From: an uncultured bacterium
GTDB lineage: Bacteria; Planctomycetota; UBA1135; UBA2386
Assembly: GCA_937906475.1 (NCBI GenBank)
Contig: CALCZA010000098.1
Span: 1-37,953 of the forward strand
DNA: 37,953 nucleotides
Direction of reading: 5' to 3'
The notes beneath the pieces were generated by a model. The model was not told the DNA's origin. It searched no databases and saw nothing but the letters and a program-made list of their open reading frames with translations. How positions within the stretch are numbered: the stretch's first letter is position 1; each line of letters starts with the position of its first letter. The translations under genes were made by a program, and so were the position numbers. Positions 18,428 through 27,469 of this stretch are shown here, piece after piece.

Positions 18428-21400
18428 TTAACGCGGCGTTGTGGGGGTGGTGGAAGCTGCCGAGTTGGCGCTCTGAATTGGTAGACGCGTGGCGACGGCG
18501 ACCGGATCCGTCGGCCAGATGCAAGTTGTGCCGTCGCGCGCTGAGGTCGCGGCCCAGGCCCCATTGCTATTAAGGGTGCCCCACATGGGGTCGCGGTGGC
18601 CGTGGAAGTGCAGCACCTCGGTTGCGTCGTTGACGCGCCATAGTTGTGCCGAACCGCCCTTGCCAACGCTGCAGGTGAGCACTTGCTGGCCATCGGGCGA
18701 GAATGAGGCGAATCGCACCGGCAGTTCGACGCGGATGTTGGCGATGCGTTCGCCAGTGAGTCGGAACACGCGAGCGGTGCCATCGCTGCTCGCGGTGACC
18801 AAGGAGTTGCCGTCAGGTGCGAAGCGAACGTGACGGATCCTCTTGCGATGGTCGCCTACTTGGCCGCGCGGTTCGAGTCCTGGTAGCGACCACAGGCGCA
18901 CGATGTGTCCGTCGGCATCGCTTTCTTCAACCGTCGCGAGCATTGTGCCCGCAGTGTTGACGTCGGCAGCGGTAATGACATGTGGCCGGTTGAGCGTTTG
19001 TTGTTCGGATTGATCCGCAAGGCTCCACACGGTGGCGCGTCCCATGTCGCTTGCCCCGCTGCGAGCACCGGCGGTCAGCAATCGGTTGCCATCGTTGAGG
19101 AAGCGAACGACCGGAACCGGATGTGCGTGGCCCTTGAGCGTGAACTGCTTGGCACCATCTTTCATCGCGTGCACGTGAACAACGCCGCCGACATCACTGG
19201 CGGCGATTAAGCGGTCATGCGGGCCGACGTCGAGCGTCTTTAGTGGGTTGCCTAACTGCTCGGTTGCCCAAACCTGACGGCCGTCGCGTGTTTGCCACAA
19301 GCGCAGTATTTCGTCGTCGCCCGCGGTCGCAATCCGCAAGCCATCCTGCGATAGATCGATGGCTGGTACCTTGCCACCCTGGCGCAACGTGACGACGCCG
19401 CGCGCCTTGCCAAAGTTCCAAACCAGCGAGCGTGTGCCGGCCAGGCCAAGGATGCGCCGGCTGTCCTTCGCGAACTGGATGCGATCGATTGAACTGCCGA
19501 CTTCGTAGCGGTGAATCGGGTCGTTGCTCGCTCGCTGGGTACCAACGTCGTAGATGTTGATGCGATCCGTTGCAGTGGCTGCGAGTTGGCCCGTAGCATC
19601 GAACACCACCTGGCGGACCTCCTTTGTGTGGCCGTGCAAGATGCCGCTTTCGCGAATCTCGAACTTGGGCCGGTCGCCGGTACTGCGGACTGGCTCGATC
19701 CGCCACAACCGCGCAGTCTTGTCGCGCGATCCGGTTAGCAGTCGCTTGCTGTTGGGGGCGAACGCGATGCTGGTGATCGCATCGGAGTGGTGAATCGTGC
19801 CGAGTAGGCTGCCGCTGGTGGCCGAATGCAGGCGGACGGTGCCGCTAGCCGTGCCAATTGCGCACAGCGTGTTGTCTGGCGAGAACACGATCTGCGGCAG
19901 CGCGCCGGTGCCGTTGGGGCCGAACTTGGCGCAGGTCGCGATCTTCTGGCCGTTGTTGGTGCGCCACAGGCACGTGCCGCCGCGGCCCGCGACACACGTT
20001 GCAATCGTTTCTCCGTCGGGGCTGATTGCGGCCGCAATGATCATGCTCTCGTGCGGGATCGGCGCGGTGATTGCGGAGCCGTCGTTGGTGTTCCAAACCT
20101 GGGCTGCGAACGGGCCCATGGTGCGACGGGGTGGTTGCGCGTCGCCGCCTGAGCCATACGTGGTGACGAGTGCCCGCGAGCCCTGGGCACTTACATGCAG
20201 CGTGCTGCCGGGGCCGGACAACTGCACCGTGATGGGTGGGGTGTCATGCGTTGGCTGCCAGAGGCGCATGGTTTGATCCGTGCCAACGGAGACGATGCGG
20301 TTGTCGTTCGTGAAGGCGACGCCGGCAACCCACGATTTGTGGCCGATCAGGCTCTTCGGCATGGGGTCCTCGGCGCTGCGGTAGAACTGCAGCGAGCCCT
20401 TGTAGCCACCTATGACAATTTGCTCGCTGACTGGTGACCACATGCCTTCGATGGCGCGTTGCGTGGTCGGCAAGTTGCGCACTTCCCAGCCACTGCCGAG
20501 TGCATCGAGCACCGCGGAGCGCGTCATCGCCGACGGCAGTTGTTGTTCGGCCTGGAGCGCGAGCTTCAGTGCTTCTTCACGATTGTGGTCGAGCAACTGC
20601 TGGCTCTTTGTGACCTTCATCGCGGCTTGTGTCTCTACGAGTTGCGTAGCTGCGTGGTAGCGACCGAGTCGTTCGCGCGTCGCATCGTCGTTGCGCAGGC
20701 CAAGGGCCTCGTCCGTCAGGGTGATGGCCATGCCGAAGTTGCCGGCTTCGGCACGCGTCTCGGCACGTAGCAACAAATCGTCGGCGTGGCTGGCATTCAT
20801 CGTGTTGCGCACCCAGACGAATGCGATCACGACGGTGGCAGCGATCAGGATCAATGCCGCCACGGCACTTTCGGTGCGGTGCCGCCGCACAAACTTGGTC
20901 GTGCGCGTCCACGTCGATGCAGGCTTGGCGTGCACCGGTTCCCAGCGCAAGAAGCGCTGCAGGTCTGCTTCGAACTCGGCAGCGGTTTGGTAGCGCTTGC
21001 CCGGATCTTTCTCGAGGGCCTTCTGGCAGATAGTAACCAGATCGCGCGGCACCTTGGTGTTGCGGCTATTGAGCGGGGCCGGTTCCTTAAAGCAGATTTC
21101 GTAGACGATCTGCTGCAGGTTCTTGCCGTCGAACGGCCGCGTCAGTGTCAGAATCTCGTAGAGGATTACGCCGAGGGACCAGATGTCGGCGCGATGGTCG
21201 ACTTCGACTCGTTTGGCGAGCGTTTGCTCAGGGCTCATGTAGTGCGCCGTGCCGGTGATCTCACCGGACATCGACAGACTTTCGCGGGTCGCGTCGAGCG
21301 ACTTGGCCAAGCCGAAATCGAGCAACCGTACCTGACGCCGATCGTCGATCATCAGGTTGCGCGGCTTGAGGTCGCGGTGCACCACCTGATTCTGGTGCGC

Positions 21401-22084
21401 GACCGCGAGTGCCGAGGCAACTTCGGCGACCAGCATCGCGCATTCGGCGACGTAGCCTTTCGCTGGCGCCAGACCGAGCGTGCCGACGGCAACACCTTCT
21501 CCTTCGCGGTTGGCGAGGCGCAGGTCGTCGAGCATGTCGGCGAGGTTGCGGCCGGCGACGAAGTCCATCGCGAGTGCGAACGCGCCGTCGACTTCGATGA
21601 GGCTGTGCACCGGAACGATCGCACGGTGACGAAGTTGCGCGGTGGCCATCGCTTCGCGGCGGAATCGTTCGACGTGGCGATTGCTGAGTGTCAAACCGCT
21701 CGCCATGACCTTCAACGCGACGCGCCGGTCTAGCGACTTCTGCTTGGCCAAGTAGACGACGCCCATGCCGCCGCGGCCGAGTTCTTCTAGGATCATGAAC
21801 TCGCCAAACGGACGTCCTTCTTCGGGTTCTGCTGCCGGCTCTTGCCATTCTTGATGACCGAGAAGCCCATCGAACATCATGAACTCGCGCAACTGCGACA
21901 GAATCTCAGCGCGCATGTCTTCGGGGTGCTGCTGCGCAAACTCGGCTGGATTGGGTGCCTTGCCAGCACTGTGCAACTTGACGAACGCTTCGATCGCTTG
22001 TAGCAGATCGTGGTTGCGTGAGGACTCAGACTCCCCTGCGTGCACGGGATCGCTCACGAGATCAGACTCTGGCTTCTTGGCCAC
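18428..22084 (-). CDS. Ser/Thr protein kinase with membrane segment and WD40 repeats
   Basis: The 1218-residue protein combines a cytoplasmic Hanks-type kinase with a sensor-like WD40 half. The kinase spans about 93-380: Gly loop GRGGMG (103-108), catalytic Lys in VALKVM (near 125), HRDLKPRN (236-243), DFG (256-258), SPEQ in place of APE (near 284), and DIWSLGVILYE. A transmembrane helix follows at about 404-426 (SAVAALILIAATVVIAFVWV), then a helical linker, then at least ten WD40-like units to the end (for example TSIAFAPNSKRLLTGSRDKT and VRFAPDGNSLVTASSDGTAR), enough for one or two propellers. The GTG at 22084 lies one base after the sigma-factor stop and 7 bases after GGGAG, which decides the start. 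Such kinase/WD40 fusions beside ECF sigma factors are typical of Planctomycetota. Phosphorylation of the sigma factor is a reasonable guess, not shown. Confidence 0.92.
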   Translation of the reverse strand: MAKKPESDLVSDPVHAGESESSRNHDLLQAIEAFVKLHSAGKAPNPAEFAQQHPEDMRAEILSQLREFMMFDGLLGHQEWQEPAAEPEEGRPFGEFMILEELGRGGMGVVYLAKQKSLDRRVALKVMASGLTLSNRHVERFRREAMATAQLRHRAIVPVHSLIEVDGAFALAMDFVAGRNLADMLDDLRLANREGEGVAVGTLGLAPAKGYVAECAMLVAEVASALAVAHQNQVVHRDLKPRNLMIDDRRQVRLLDFGLAKSLDATRESLSMSGEITGTAHYMSPEQTLAKRVEVDHRADIWSLGVILYEILTLTRPFDGKNLQQIVYEICFKEPAPLNSRNTKVPRDLVTICQKALEKDPGKRYQTAAEFEADLQRFLRWEPVHAKPASTWTRTTKFVRRHRTESAVAALILIAATVVIAFVWVRNTMNASHADDLLLRAETRAEAGNFGMAITLTDEALGLRNDDATRERLGRYHAATQLVETQAAMKVTKSQQLLDHNREEALKLALQAEQQLPSAMTRSAVLDALGSGWEVRNLPTTQRAIEGMWSPVSEQIVIGGYKGSLQFYRSAEDPMPKSLIGHKSWVAGVAFTNDNRIVSVGTDQTMRLWQPTHDTPPITVQLSGPGSTLHVSAQGSRALVTTYGSGGDAQPPRRTMGPFAAQVWNTNDGSAITAPIPHESMIIAAAISPDGETIATCVAGRGGTCLWRTNNGQKIATCAKFGPNGTGALPQIVFSPDNTLCAIGTASGTVRLHSATSGSLLGTIHHSDAITSIAFAPNSKRLLTGSRDKTARLWRIEPVRSTGDRPKFEIRESGILHGHTKEVRQVVFDATGQLAATATDRINIYDVGTQRASNDPIHRYEVGSSIDRIQFAKDSRRILGLAGTRSLVWNFGKARGVVTLRQGGKVPAIDLSQDGLRIATAGDDEILRLWQTRDGRQVWATEQLGNPLKTLDVGPHDRLIAASDVGGVVHVHAMKDGAKQFTLKGHAHPVPVVRFLNDGNRLLTAGARSGASDMGRATVWSLADQSEQQTLNRPHVITAADVNTAGTMLATVEESDADGHIVRLWSLPGLEPRGQVGDHRKRIRHVRFAPDGNSLVTASSDGTARVFRLTGERIANIRVELPVRFASFSPDGQQVLTCSVGKGGSAQLWRVNDATEVLHFHGHRDPMWGTLNSNGAWAATSARDGTTCIWPTDPVAVATRLPIQSANSAASTTPTTPR

Positions 22085-22085
22085 C

Positions 22086-22715
22086 TCACGACTCCCGGCG
22101 CGACAGTAAGCCGGCGAGTCGCGCTTGGGCTCGCGACAGTAGCGCGCGCAAAGCACCTTCGGTTGGCAAGCCCATCTCGGCGCAGATCTCGTCAGTGCTG
22201 AGTTCTAGGTAGCGGCGCAGCACGATGATCTCGCGCTCGCGATCGGGAAGCTGCTGCAACGCCGCGCGAATGCGTTCTGCCAGTTCCGTTTCGTCGTGCA
22301 CTTGAGAAGGTGTCGCTTGGTCGGCCGGTATCATGTCGGCACGGCCGTCGTCTAGCTCGACGATGCCGCCGACGGCCGAACGCTTCTTGGTTTCGAGCGC
22401 GCGGATTCGGCGGATGATTTCGTATTCGGCGCTCTTTAGCAACCACGCGAGGAACGAGCCATCACCTCGGTATTCGAATTGGTGCAGTCGGCTCAGAGCC
22501 GACAGAATGGCGTCGTGGGTGGCGTCTTCGCTGTCCGCCATCAGCACCCGATACTTGGGCCCGATCAGTTTGCGTAGAGCGGAACGAAGACGGTCCCTGT
22601 ACCGCTGGAATAGCAGGTCAATCGCATCGCGATCCTGCTGCAGGGCACGGTTCACCAGATTGCGCGTGTTGTCGTCCAATAACGGTCGCCGGGTCGAGAA
22701 ACCCTGATTCTGCAC
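22086..22715 (-). CDS. ECF-type RNA polymerase sigma factor
   Basis: The product is an ECF sigma-70 factor of about 209 residues. Region 2 is visible in DAIDLLFQRYRDRL, DSEDATHDAILSALSRLHQF and FLAWLLKSAEYEIIRRIR, which includes the -10 recognition helix. Region 4 is ALQQLPDREREIIVLRRYLE followed by the helix-turn-helix ELSTDEICAEMGLPTEGALR. There is no region 3, as expected. The start is uncertain: GTG 22715 (VQNQGFSTRR) precedes the conserved LLDDNTRNLV; ATG 22802 would add 29 Arg-rich residues that do not look like part of the family. The kinase/WD40 gene begins one base after its stop, so they form one transcription unit, and the kinase probably takes the place of a classical anti-sigma factor. 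That control link is inferred. Confidence 0.9.
   Translation of the reverse strand: MQNQGFSTRRPLLDDNTRNLVNRALQQDRDAIDLLFQRYRDRLRSALRKLIGPKYRVLMADSEDATHDAILSALSRLHQFEYRGDGSFLAWLLKSAEYEIIRRIRALETKKRSAVGGIVELDDGRADMIPADQATPSQVHDETELAERIRAALQQLPDREREIIVLRRYLELSTDEICAEMGLPTEGALRALLSRAQARLAGLLSRRES
22092..22096 (-). promoter_or_regulatory. Ribosome binding site for the kinase gene
   Basis: GGGAG on the minus strand lies inside the last codons of the sigma-factor gene, seven bases before the GTG at 22084. It supports that start over the longer open frame, which would overlap the sigma gene by about 70 bases. Confidence 0.55.
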
Positions 22716-23002
22716 GGGTTTCCGGCTGCGGCAAGCTGCGCGGGGGATTCGGACGACTATGCGTCGCCCGGGCAGGTTCCGAAGTAGGACAAGGGTGGCC
22801 ATCGTGTAGTGGGGTAAGAACCGATGTGGTCGCAGCGCACGGAGAAAGGCCCGTTTTTCCCTGCGGCTCGTTTGCGGTCGGCAGCACTGGCAGAAACGTC
22901 CAGAAATCTTCGTGCGCGGCCAGGTTGCAGGCCCATGAGGGGTGTGGACAACTCGATCGGTCCGATCGGGCCACTCTTCTTTCCTGGTCTTTTCCCTCAG
23001 CG

Positions 23003-23314
23003 ATGCGTGATGTCCTCCTGGTCGCAATCGCTGGCGCAGTGGTTGCCGGCACCAGCTGAACCGTCACTGCAAAGGGCCTCTTTGCCGATGATCCGATCGC
23101 CGCTGCGGTCGCCGAGTTCTAGCCGTCGGGCGCGATACTGTTCGCAGCCAACCCGCCCGTATTCATATGCCCGAGCGCTCCGATCTTGCTGCCGCCGCGG
23201 GCCGTCGGGATTCCTGGCTCAGGTGACAACTCGTTCAACAACGTGGTCGGCGTGCGCTGGTTTACCAACGGTGCATTCCTCGCCGGTATTCCTACTGCCG
23301 GGGTCGGTTGGTGA
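23003..23314 (+). pseudogene. Broken small exported-protein ORF with two in-frame stops
   Basis: In one frame, ATG 23003 encodes MRDVLLVAIAGAVVAGTS, which looks like a signal peptide. TGA then interrupts at 23057, followed by TVTAKGLFADDPIAAAVAEF, TAG at 23120, and then 63 codons beginning PSGAILFAANPPVF and ending RWFTNGAFLAGIPTAGVGW before TGA 23312. All three pieces share the frame, show codon third positions rich in G or C like the neighbours, and read as natural protein. The simplest view is a recent pseudogene of a short secreted protein, disabled by two point mutations. Sequencing error or stop-codon readthrough are alternatives. The rest of the 22716-23379 gap shows nothing else I can name; it should hold the divergent promoters of the sigma gene and this locus. 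Confidence 0.5.
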
Positions 23315-23379
23315 CCTCGCGCTCGGCAGATTGTAGCGAATCGTGATACCGTGTACGCGTTACCGTTTGGGTGCGCGTC

Positions 23380-24351
23380 ATGGCTAAGCGATTCTTGAAG
23401 ATGGGGCCGTTTGTGAGACCGGAGTTCCTGCTCCCGGTGATCGTAATGCTCCTGGTGATGGCTGCGTGCCACACTCCGTCGAGGCCTGAGTTGGCTCTCG
23501 CGCCATCTGGCGGGGGCATCCGCGTCGCCGATTTCCCTGCGCCGCAGCACTTGTTGCGCGGCTTCGACGAACGCCAAGCGAAAGGCCCGTGGCGCCGCGG
23601 CGATGAAGTATTGTTTGGCTTGCGCCTGCGCCGTGACGGCGATGTCCGTCACTGGTTACTGCAGTTGCGCGTGCTCGAAGTGACCGCTATCGACGCCGAT
23701 GGTACGCCGCTCGAACCTGTGGAGTGGGCGTTGCGCATTAATGGTGAAGTGCAGGAATTCGAATCCGCCGTGTGCCGGGCTGAAGTCGTGGTCATGGACG
23801 AACACGGCACCGAACTCGGCCGTTCGCAACCACTGTTGCCGCGCGACTTTCTCAGCATTGGCATCGCCAGCGCCTGCAGGCTCGTTCGCAGTCGTACGGG
23901 CGGCGCTGGCGCGACGATCTACGAGACTCTCGACATGCGTCCGCTAGCTGAGGCGACCGTCAGCGCCGTAGCTCTTTTGCAAGTCGTGCAAGGAGACTCC
24001 GTGCTCGCTCCAATTCTCTGGCAAGTCATCGAGAAGCCAACCGTCTGGTCGGTTGTCTCCCACTTGGGCGTCCGCGTCATGATGCGCCCCAGTTTTCACC
24101 GCGTCACCAGCGCCCTCTCGCCGGTCCCAGCCGTGCTCGACGAAACCTGGCGCCTGCCGATCGCACTGGAAGTCAATCAGGCCCCGGCTCTCAACCTGGA
24201 CCTGTTCGTGACTGAGTCCAGGCCACCGTTCTCACTGGCTGGTGGTCTGCTCGGTGCTACGGCGAGCCACCCGAGCAACCCGTCGCTCGACTTCTCCCTG
24301 CTACTACTCTCCGCGCGGCGAACTGAGCCTGCCGCCCGCCGTCCCGAATAG
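23380..24351 (+). CDS. Lipoprotein of unknown function, 3' end probably frameshifted
   Basis: The 323-residue product starts MAKRFLKMGPFVRPEFLL and has a hydrophobic segment ending MAAC (Cys30), a probable lipoprotein signal. The body has no motif I know; it alternates beta-like segments such as HWLLQLRVLEVTAIDADGTP and SHLGVRVMMRPSFHRVTSAL. After SLDFSLLLL the frame turns into the Arg-rich SARRTEPAARRPE and stops, while the +1 frame continues with protein-like sequence for over 40 codons to 24436. This suggests an extra base near 24298-24312. An in-frame GTG nine bases upstream (23371) is an alternative start. It stands alone on the plus strand, 129 bases before the next gene. Confidence 0.7.
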   Translation: MAKRFLKMGPFVRPEFLLPVIVMLLVMAACHTPSRPELALAPSGGGIRVADFPAPQHLLRGFDERQAKGPWRRGDEVLFGLRLRRDGDVRHWLLQLRVLEVTAIDADGTPLEPVEWALRINGEVQEFESAVCRAEVVVMDEHGTELGRSQPLLPRDFLSIGIASACRLVRSRTGGAGATIYETLDMRPLAEATVSAVALLQVVQGDSVLAPILWQVIEKPTVWSVVSHLGVRVMMRPSFHRVTSALSPVPAVLDETWRLPIALEVNQAPALNLDLFVTESRPPFSLAGGLLGATASHPSNPSLDFSLLLLSARRTEPAARRPE

Positions 24352-24436
24352 AGACTGGGCGCCTGATGGCGAGATTCCCAACAGCCTTGGCGCGGTGCTT
24401 TTCCGCGTTGTCGGCAAATCCCCGTTCCCGATTTAG
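24302..24436 (+). other. Out-of-frame continuation of the lipoprotein gene
   Basis: Read one base later than the annotated lipoprotein frame, this stretch encodes YYSPRGELSLPPAVPNRDW, then APDGEIPNSLGAVLFRVVGK, and ends SPFPI and TAG. Composition and G/C-rich third codon positions are typical of a real C-terminus. No start codon of its own is convincing. It most likely is the true end of the upstream lipoprotein. Confidence 0.5.
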
Positions 24437-24480
24437 TGCGTTGGGTCAGTCGGGTGGGGGGAGCGGCCGATAGAGGTGTC

Positions 24481-25452
24481 ATGAAGTGGCAAGCTTTGGT
24501 GGTGGCCTGGTTGGTTTGTGGGTGCGCTTATGCGCAGGTACCGGCGGCGCCTCCGGGTGGCACGAAGTCAGCGCCGAAGAAGCTCGATCGCGCTTCGAAG
24601 CGTGCGGAAGAGATGCGCGTTTCGATCGCGAAGGGGCGCCAAGTGAATGCGCATGTGAAGGTGCTGGTGCGCTTGCATAACGGCAACCGCTTGCGCGGGG
24701 TCGTCAAGGACGGCCGGTTGGTGGAACGCGTCGATGGATTGCTGTTCGTCGATGCCCAAGCTCGAGATATTGGTGCTGGCATCCGGCTGTGGTACAGCGG
24801 CGGAACGCGCAGCTATATCTTCGTGCCCTTCAAGAGCCTGAAGAACTACGAGATCGTGCAGCGACTGTCGCAGAAGCAGTTGATGCAGATCGAGTCCGAG
24901 ATGCAGATGACTGAGAATCGCGCGAAGGAGCGTGCCGACCAGGCTGCTCGTCGGGCCAAGGTTGACGCGAGCGGCACGGCGCCGGCGCCGGGCACGATCG
25001 AAGTGAACACGACGACGCCAAAGCAATCCGACCTGGAGCAGGTCCCTGGCTTTGGCAGGCTGCGCACGGCTGGGAAGCCGGTGGGTGAATTGACCACCTC
25101 AAAGGCCAGTTCCAAGAGCGCCAATACGGGCAATCCGGCGGTTCCCGCCAAGGTCGCCGGTCCGGCACCGGATCCGAAGCAGGCCAAACAGGAACTCATG
25201 TGGGCACAACTGTTGCGCAGTTACCCGCCGAAGGCCGGTTGGAATGAAGTCAAGAAGAACGAGATTGCGCGCCGTAAGGTGGTGATCGGGGTCGTCCCGA
25301 GCGACTTCGAGATGGACTTCGTGAAGAAGTTCGACGATTGGATGGAGGCCTGCGAGCACAACGGTGTCGATCCGAACGCCGGCGTCATCCAGAAGCCCAA
25401 GACCAAGCGAGAGCTTCGCATCGAAGAGCGCCGCCGCGTCCGCGGCCGCTAG
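24481..25452 (+). CDS. Exported protein of unknown function
   Basis: The 323-residue protein has a clear signal peptide (MKWQALVVAWLVCGCAYA, then Gln). A conserved-looking folded part covers about 45-125: VKVLVRLHNGNRLRGVVKDG resembles a small beta-barrel of Sm/SH3 type, followed by LWYSGGTRSYIFVPFKSLKN and a Gln/Glu-rich coiled-coil stretch (QKQLMQIESEMQMTENRAKE). The middle is Pro/Ala/Lys-rich and probably disordered. The end is charged and helical (KFDDWMEACEHNGVDPN). I do not recognise a family. The ATG at 24481 is chosen because the signal peptide begins there. It is followed 83 bases later by fabD with no clear link in function. Confidence 0.7.
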   Translation: MKWQALVVAWLVCGCAYAQVPAAPPGGTKSAPKKLDRASKRAEEMRVSIAKGRQVNAHVKVLVRLHNGNRLRGVVKDGRLVERVDGLLFVDAQARDIGAGIRLWYSGGTRSYIFVPFKSLKNYEIVQRLSQKQLMQIESEMQMTENRAKERADQAARRAKVDASGTAPAPGTIEVNTTTPKQSDLEQVPGFGRLRTAGKPVGELTTSKASSKSANTGNPAVPAKVAGPAPDPKQAKQELMWAQLLRSYPPKAGWNEVKKNEIARRKVVIGVVPSDFEMDFVKKFDDWMEACEHNGVDPNAGVIQKPKTKRELRIEERRRVRGR

Positions 25453-25535
25453 AATTGCTGCTATCTGCAGTCAGGCGCCCGCGAATCTAGCTTCGCCCTT
25501 GATCCGGTCCGGGGCCGCAGGGAATGCTTGGGCGC

Positions 25536-26453
25536 ATGCAACGCGCCTTTTTATTCACCGGTCAGGGATCGCAGTTCACCGGCATGGGTAAGGAACTCGT
25601 CGAGCGCTTTGATCGCGCTCGCGAAACCTTCGCCGAAGCCGACGAAGCACTCGGAGAATCTGTCTCCGCCCTCTGCTTCGAAGGTCCTGATGACAAGCTG
25701 CAGCTTACTGAGAACACGCAGCCAGCCACCCTCACGGTTGCGGTCGCGGCGTTCCGCGCGCTCGGCCTGACCCCGGACCTCGCCGCCGGCCACAGTCTCG
25801 GCGAATACGCCGCCCATGTGGCGGCCGGGACATTCGATCTTGGTACCGCGGTCAAGCTGGTTCGCCAGCGTGCGACCTTCATGCAAAATGCTGTGCCCGT
25901 CGGCACCGGCGGCATGGTGGTGCTTCGCAAGATGGACCTCGCGGCGGTCGAAGAACTCGTCGCCAAGGTCGACGCCGGTATCTGCGAGATCGCCAACAAG
26001 AACGAACCGCAGCAAACCGTGGTGTCCGGCGAAGCTGCCGCAATGGATCAGTTGGTCGAGTTGGCGCCCAAGCGCATGGCGCTGAAGCTCAACGTCAGTG
26101 TGCCGTTTCACTGCTCGATGCTGAACGAAGCCGGCAAGCAGTTCGCGGCACTGCTCGACGACACGCAGATGAACGACCCGGCGTTTCCGATCTGGTGCAA
26201 TGTCGACGCCAAGCCGGTGACTACTGCCCAAGAAGCGCGCGACGCACTGCAGCGTCAGTTCGCTGGCGCGGTGCAATGGTTGCCAACGGTCCAGGGAATG
26301 TTCGCGGCCGGTGTTCGCGACTTCGTCGAGTGTGGCCCTAAGGCAACGCTAGTCAACATGGTCAAGCGCATCGCAGTGGGTGCTGGCGTCGACGACGTGA
26401 CGACGGCTGCAGCTACTACTCCCGATGAGATCTCGGCTTTGCAGGCTTCGTGA
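25536..26453 (+). CDS. fabD: Malonyl-CoA:ACP transacylase FabD
   Basis: This 305-residue acyltransferase moves malonyl from CoA to acyl carrier protein, supplying fatty acid elongation in the cytoplasm. It shows FLFTGQGSQFTGMG (5-18), the nucleophile GHSLGE (Ser87), the substrate-binding Arg in RQRATFMQ (near 112), and the catalytic His192 in VPFHCSM. Length is standard. ATG 25536 gives the usual MQRAFLFTGQGSQ start; four more codons upstream are unlikely. It overlaps lpxK by GTGA rather than sitting in a fab cluster, which ties acyl supply to lipid A synthesis at the expression level. A polyketide-synthase acyltransferase is excluded by the stand-alone length and neighbours. Confidence 0.95.
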   Translation: MQRAFLFTGQGSQFTGMGKELVERFDRARETFAEADEALGESVSALCFEGPDDKLQLTENTQPATLTVAVAAFRALGLTPDLAAGHSLGEYAAHVAAGTFDLGTAVKLVRQRATFMQNAVPVGTGGMVVLRKMDLAAVEELVAKVDAGICEIANKNEPQQTVVSGEAAAMDQLVELAPKRMALKLNVSVPFHCSMLNEAGKQFAALLDDTQMNDPAFPIWCNVDAKPVTTAQEARDALQRQFAGAVQWLPTVQGMFAAGVRDFVECGPKATLVNMVKRIAVGAGVDDVTTAAATTPDEISALQAS

Positions 26454-27469
26454 CGTCGACCCCGCAAAAATCTGATACTGAGGCCGGCTCGCTGCCGCAT
26501 GTGCTTCGTCAGGCGCTGTGGCCACTCGGGTTGCTCTACGGCACGGTGTCCGCTATTCGCAACGGCATGTTCGCGGCTGGCTGGAAGCGGGTGCACAAGC
26601 TGTCTGTGCCGGTTGTCTCGATCGGCAATCTGACGGTCGGCGGCACCGGCAAGACGCCGGCGGTTGCGTGGCTTTGTCAGTTGGCTAAGCAGGCTGGCAA
26701 GGTTCCTGGCGTCTTGGCACGCGGTTACGGTCGCGCCCCCGGCGCCGAACTCAATGACGAAGGCACGCTGCTACTGCGTCGCTTGCCGTGGTTGCTGCAA
26801 GAGCAAGATCCCGACCGCGTCGCCGCTGGCCAACGATTGGTCGACAAGGGCGCGGACTTTATCGTGCTCGATGATGGCTTCCAGCATCGTCGCTTGCACC
26901 GTGACCTCGACGTCGTCTGCCTTGATGCGCGCATGCCGTTCGCCAACGGCCTGTGCTTGCCCGCCGGTGATTTGCGTGAGTTCCGTACGGGTTTGCAACG
27001 CGCCGACTGCTTGTTATTGACGCGCGCTGGTGGTCTCGATCGCGAACAAATAGGCATGCGCATTGAGCGTCTCCAGCAGATCGCTGGAAAGAACGTTCCG
27101 GTGCACGCGTGCGATCACCAACCGACCGATCTGATCCACCATCCTGGCGGTGAGATTCAGTCCGTTGATGGCTTGCGCGGTCGTCGCGTGGTCTTGCTGT
27201 CAGCGATTGCCAAGCCACACAGCTTCCGGACAACGGTTGCTCGGCTCGGCGCCCAGATCGTTGGGGAAGTCGTTCATCGCGACCACCACCGCTTTACCGA
27301 GTCCGAGGTCGAAGCTGCTGCTGCGACCGCGCGTGATGCCGATGCGATTCTTGTCACGACCGAGAAGGACGACGCGCGGCTCGATGCCTTTGCGATCGAA
27401 CGCCATGTGCTGCGCATTGACCTGCGCTTCGTCGATGCGGAGCCGCGCCCCGGGGAGTTCCTGCTGTGA
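26450..27469 (+). CDS. lpxK: Tetraacyldisaccharide 4'-kinase LpxK
   Basis: The 339-residue kinase phosphorylates the 4' position of the lipid A precursor at the inner face of the cytoplasmic membrane. The P-loop reads VGGTGKTP (63-70), preceded by the characteristic VVSIGNLT. Further family blocks are ARGYGR, LDDGFQHRRLHRDLDVVCLD near 141, and TTEKDDARL near the C-terminus. A hydrophobic N-terminal helix (QALWPLGLLYGTVSAIRNG) would anchor it to the membrane. The GTG start overlaps the fabD stop (GTGA), and its stop overlaps the acyltransferase start in the same way. It shows that this organism builds lipid A and so has a classical outer membrane. Confidence 0.95.
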   Translation: MTSTPQKSDTEAGSLPHVLRQALWPLGLLYGTVSAIRNGMFAAGWKRVHKLSVPVVSIGNLTVGGTGKTPAVAWLCQLAKQAGKVPGVLARGYGRAPGAELNDEGTLLLRRLPWLLQEQDPDRVAAGQRLVDKGADFIVLDDGFQHRRLHRDLDVVCLDARMPFANGLCLPAGDLREFRTGLQRADCLLLTRAGGLDREQIGMRIERLQQIAGKNVPVHACDHQPTDLIHHPGGEIQSVDGLRGRRVVLLSAIAKPHSFRTTVARLGAQIVGEVVHRDHHRFTESEVEAAAATARDADAILVTTEKDDARLDAFAIERHVLRIDLRFVDAEPRPGEFLL

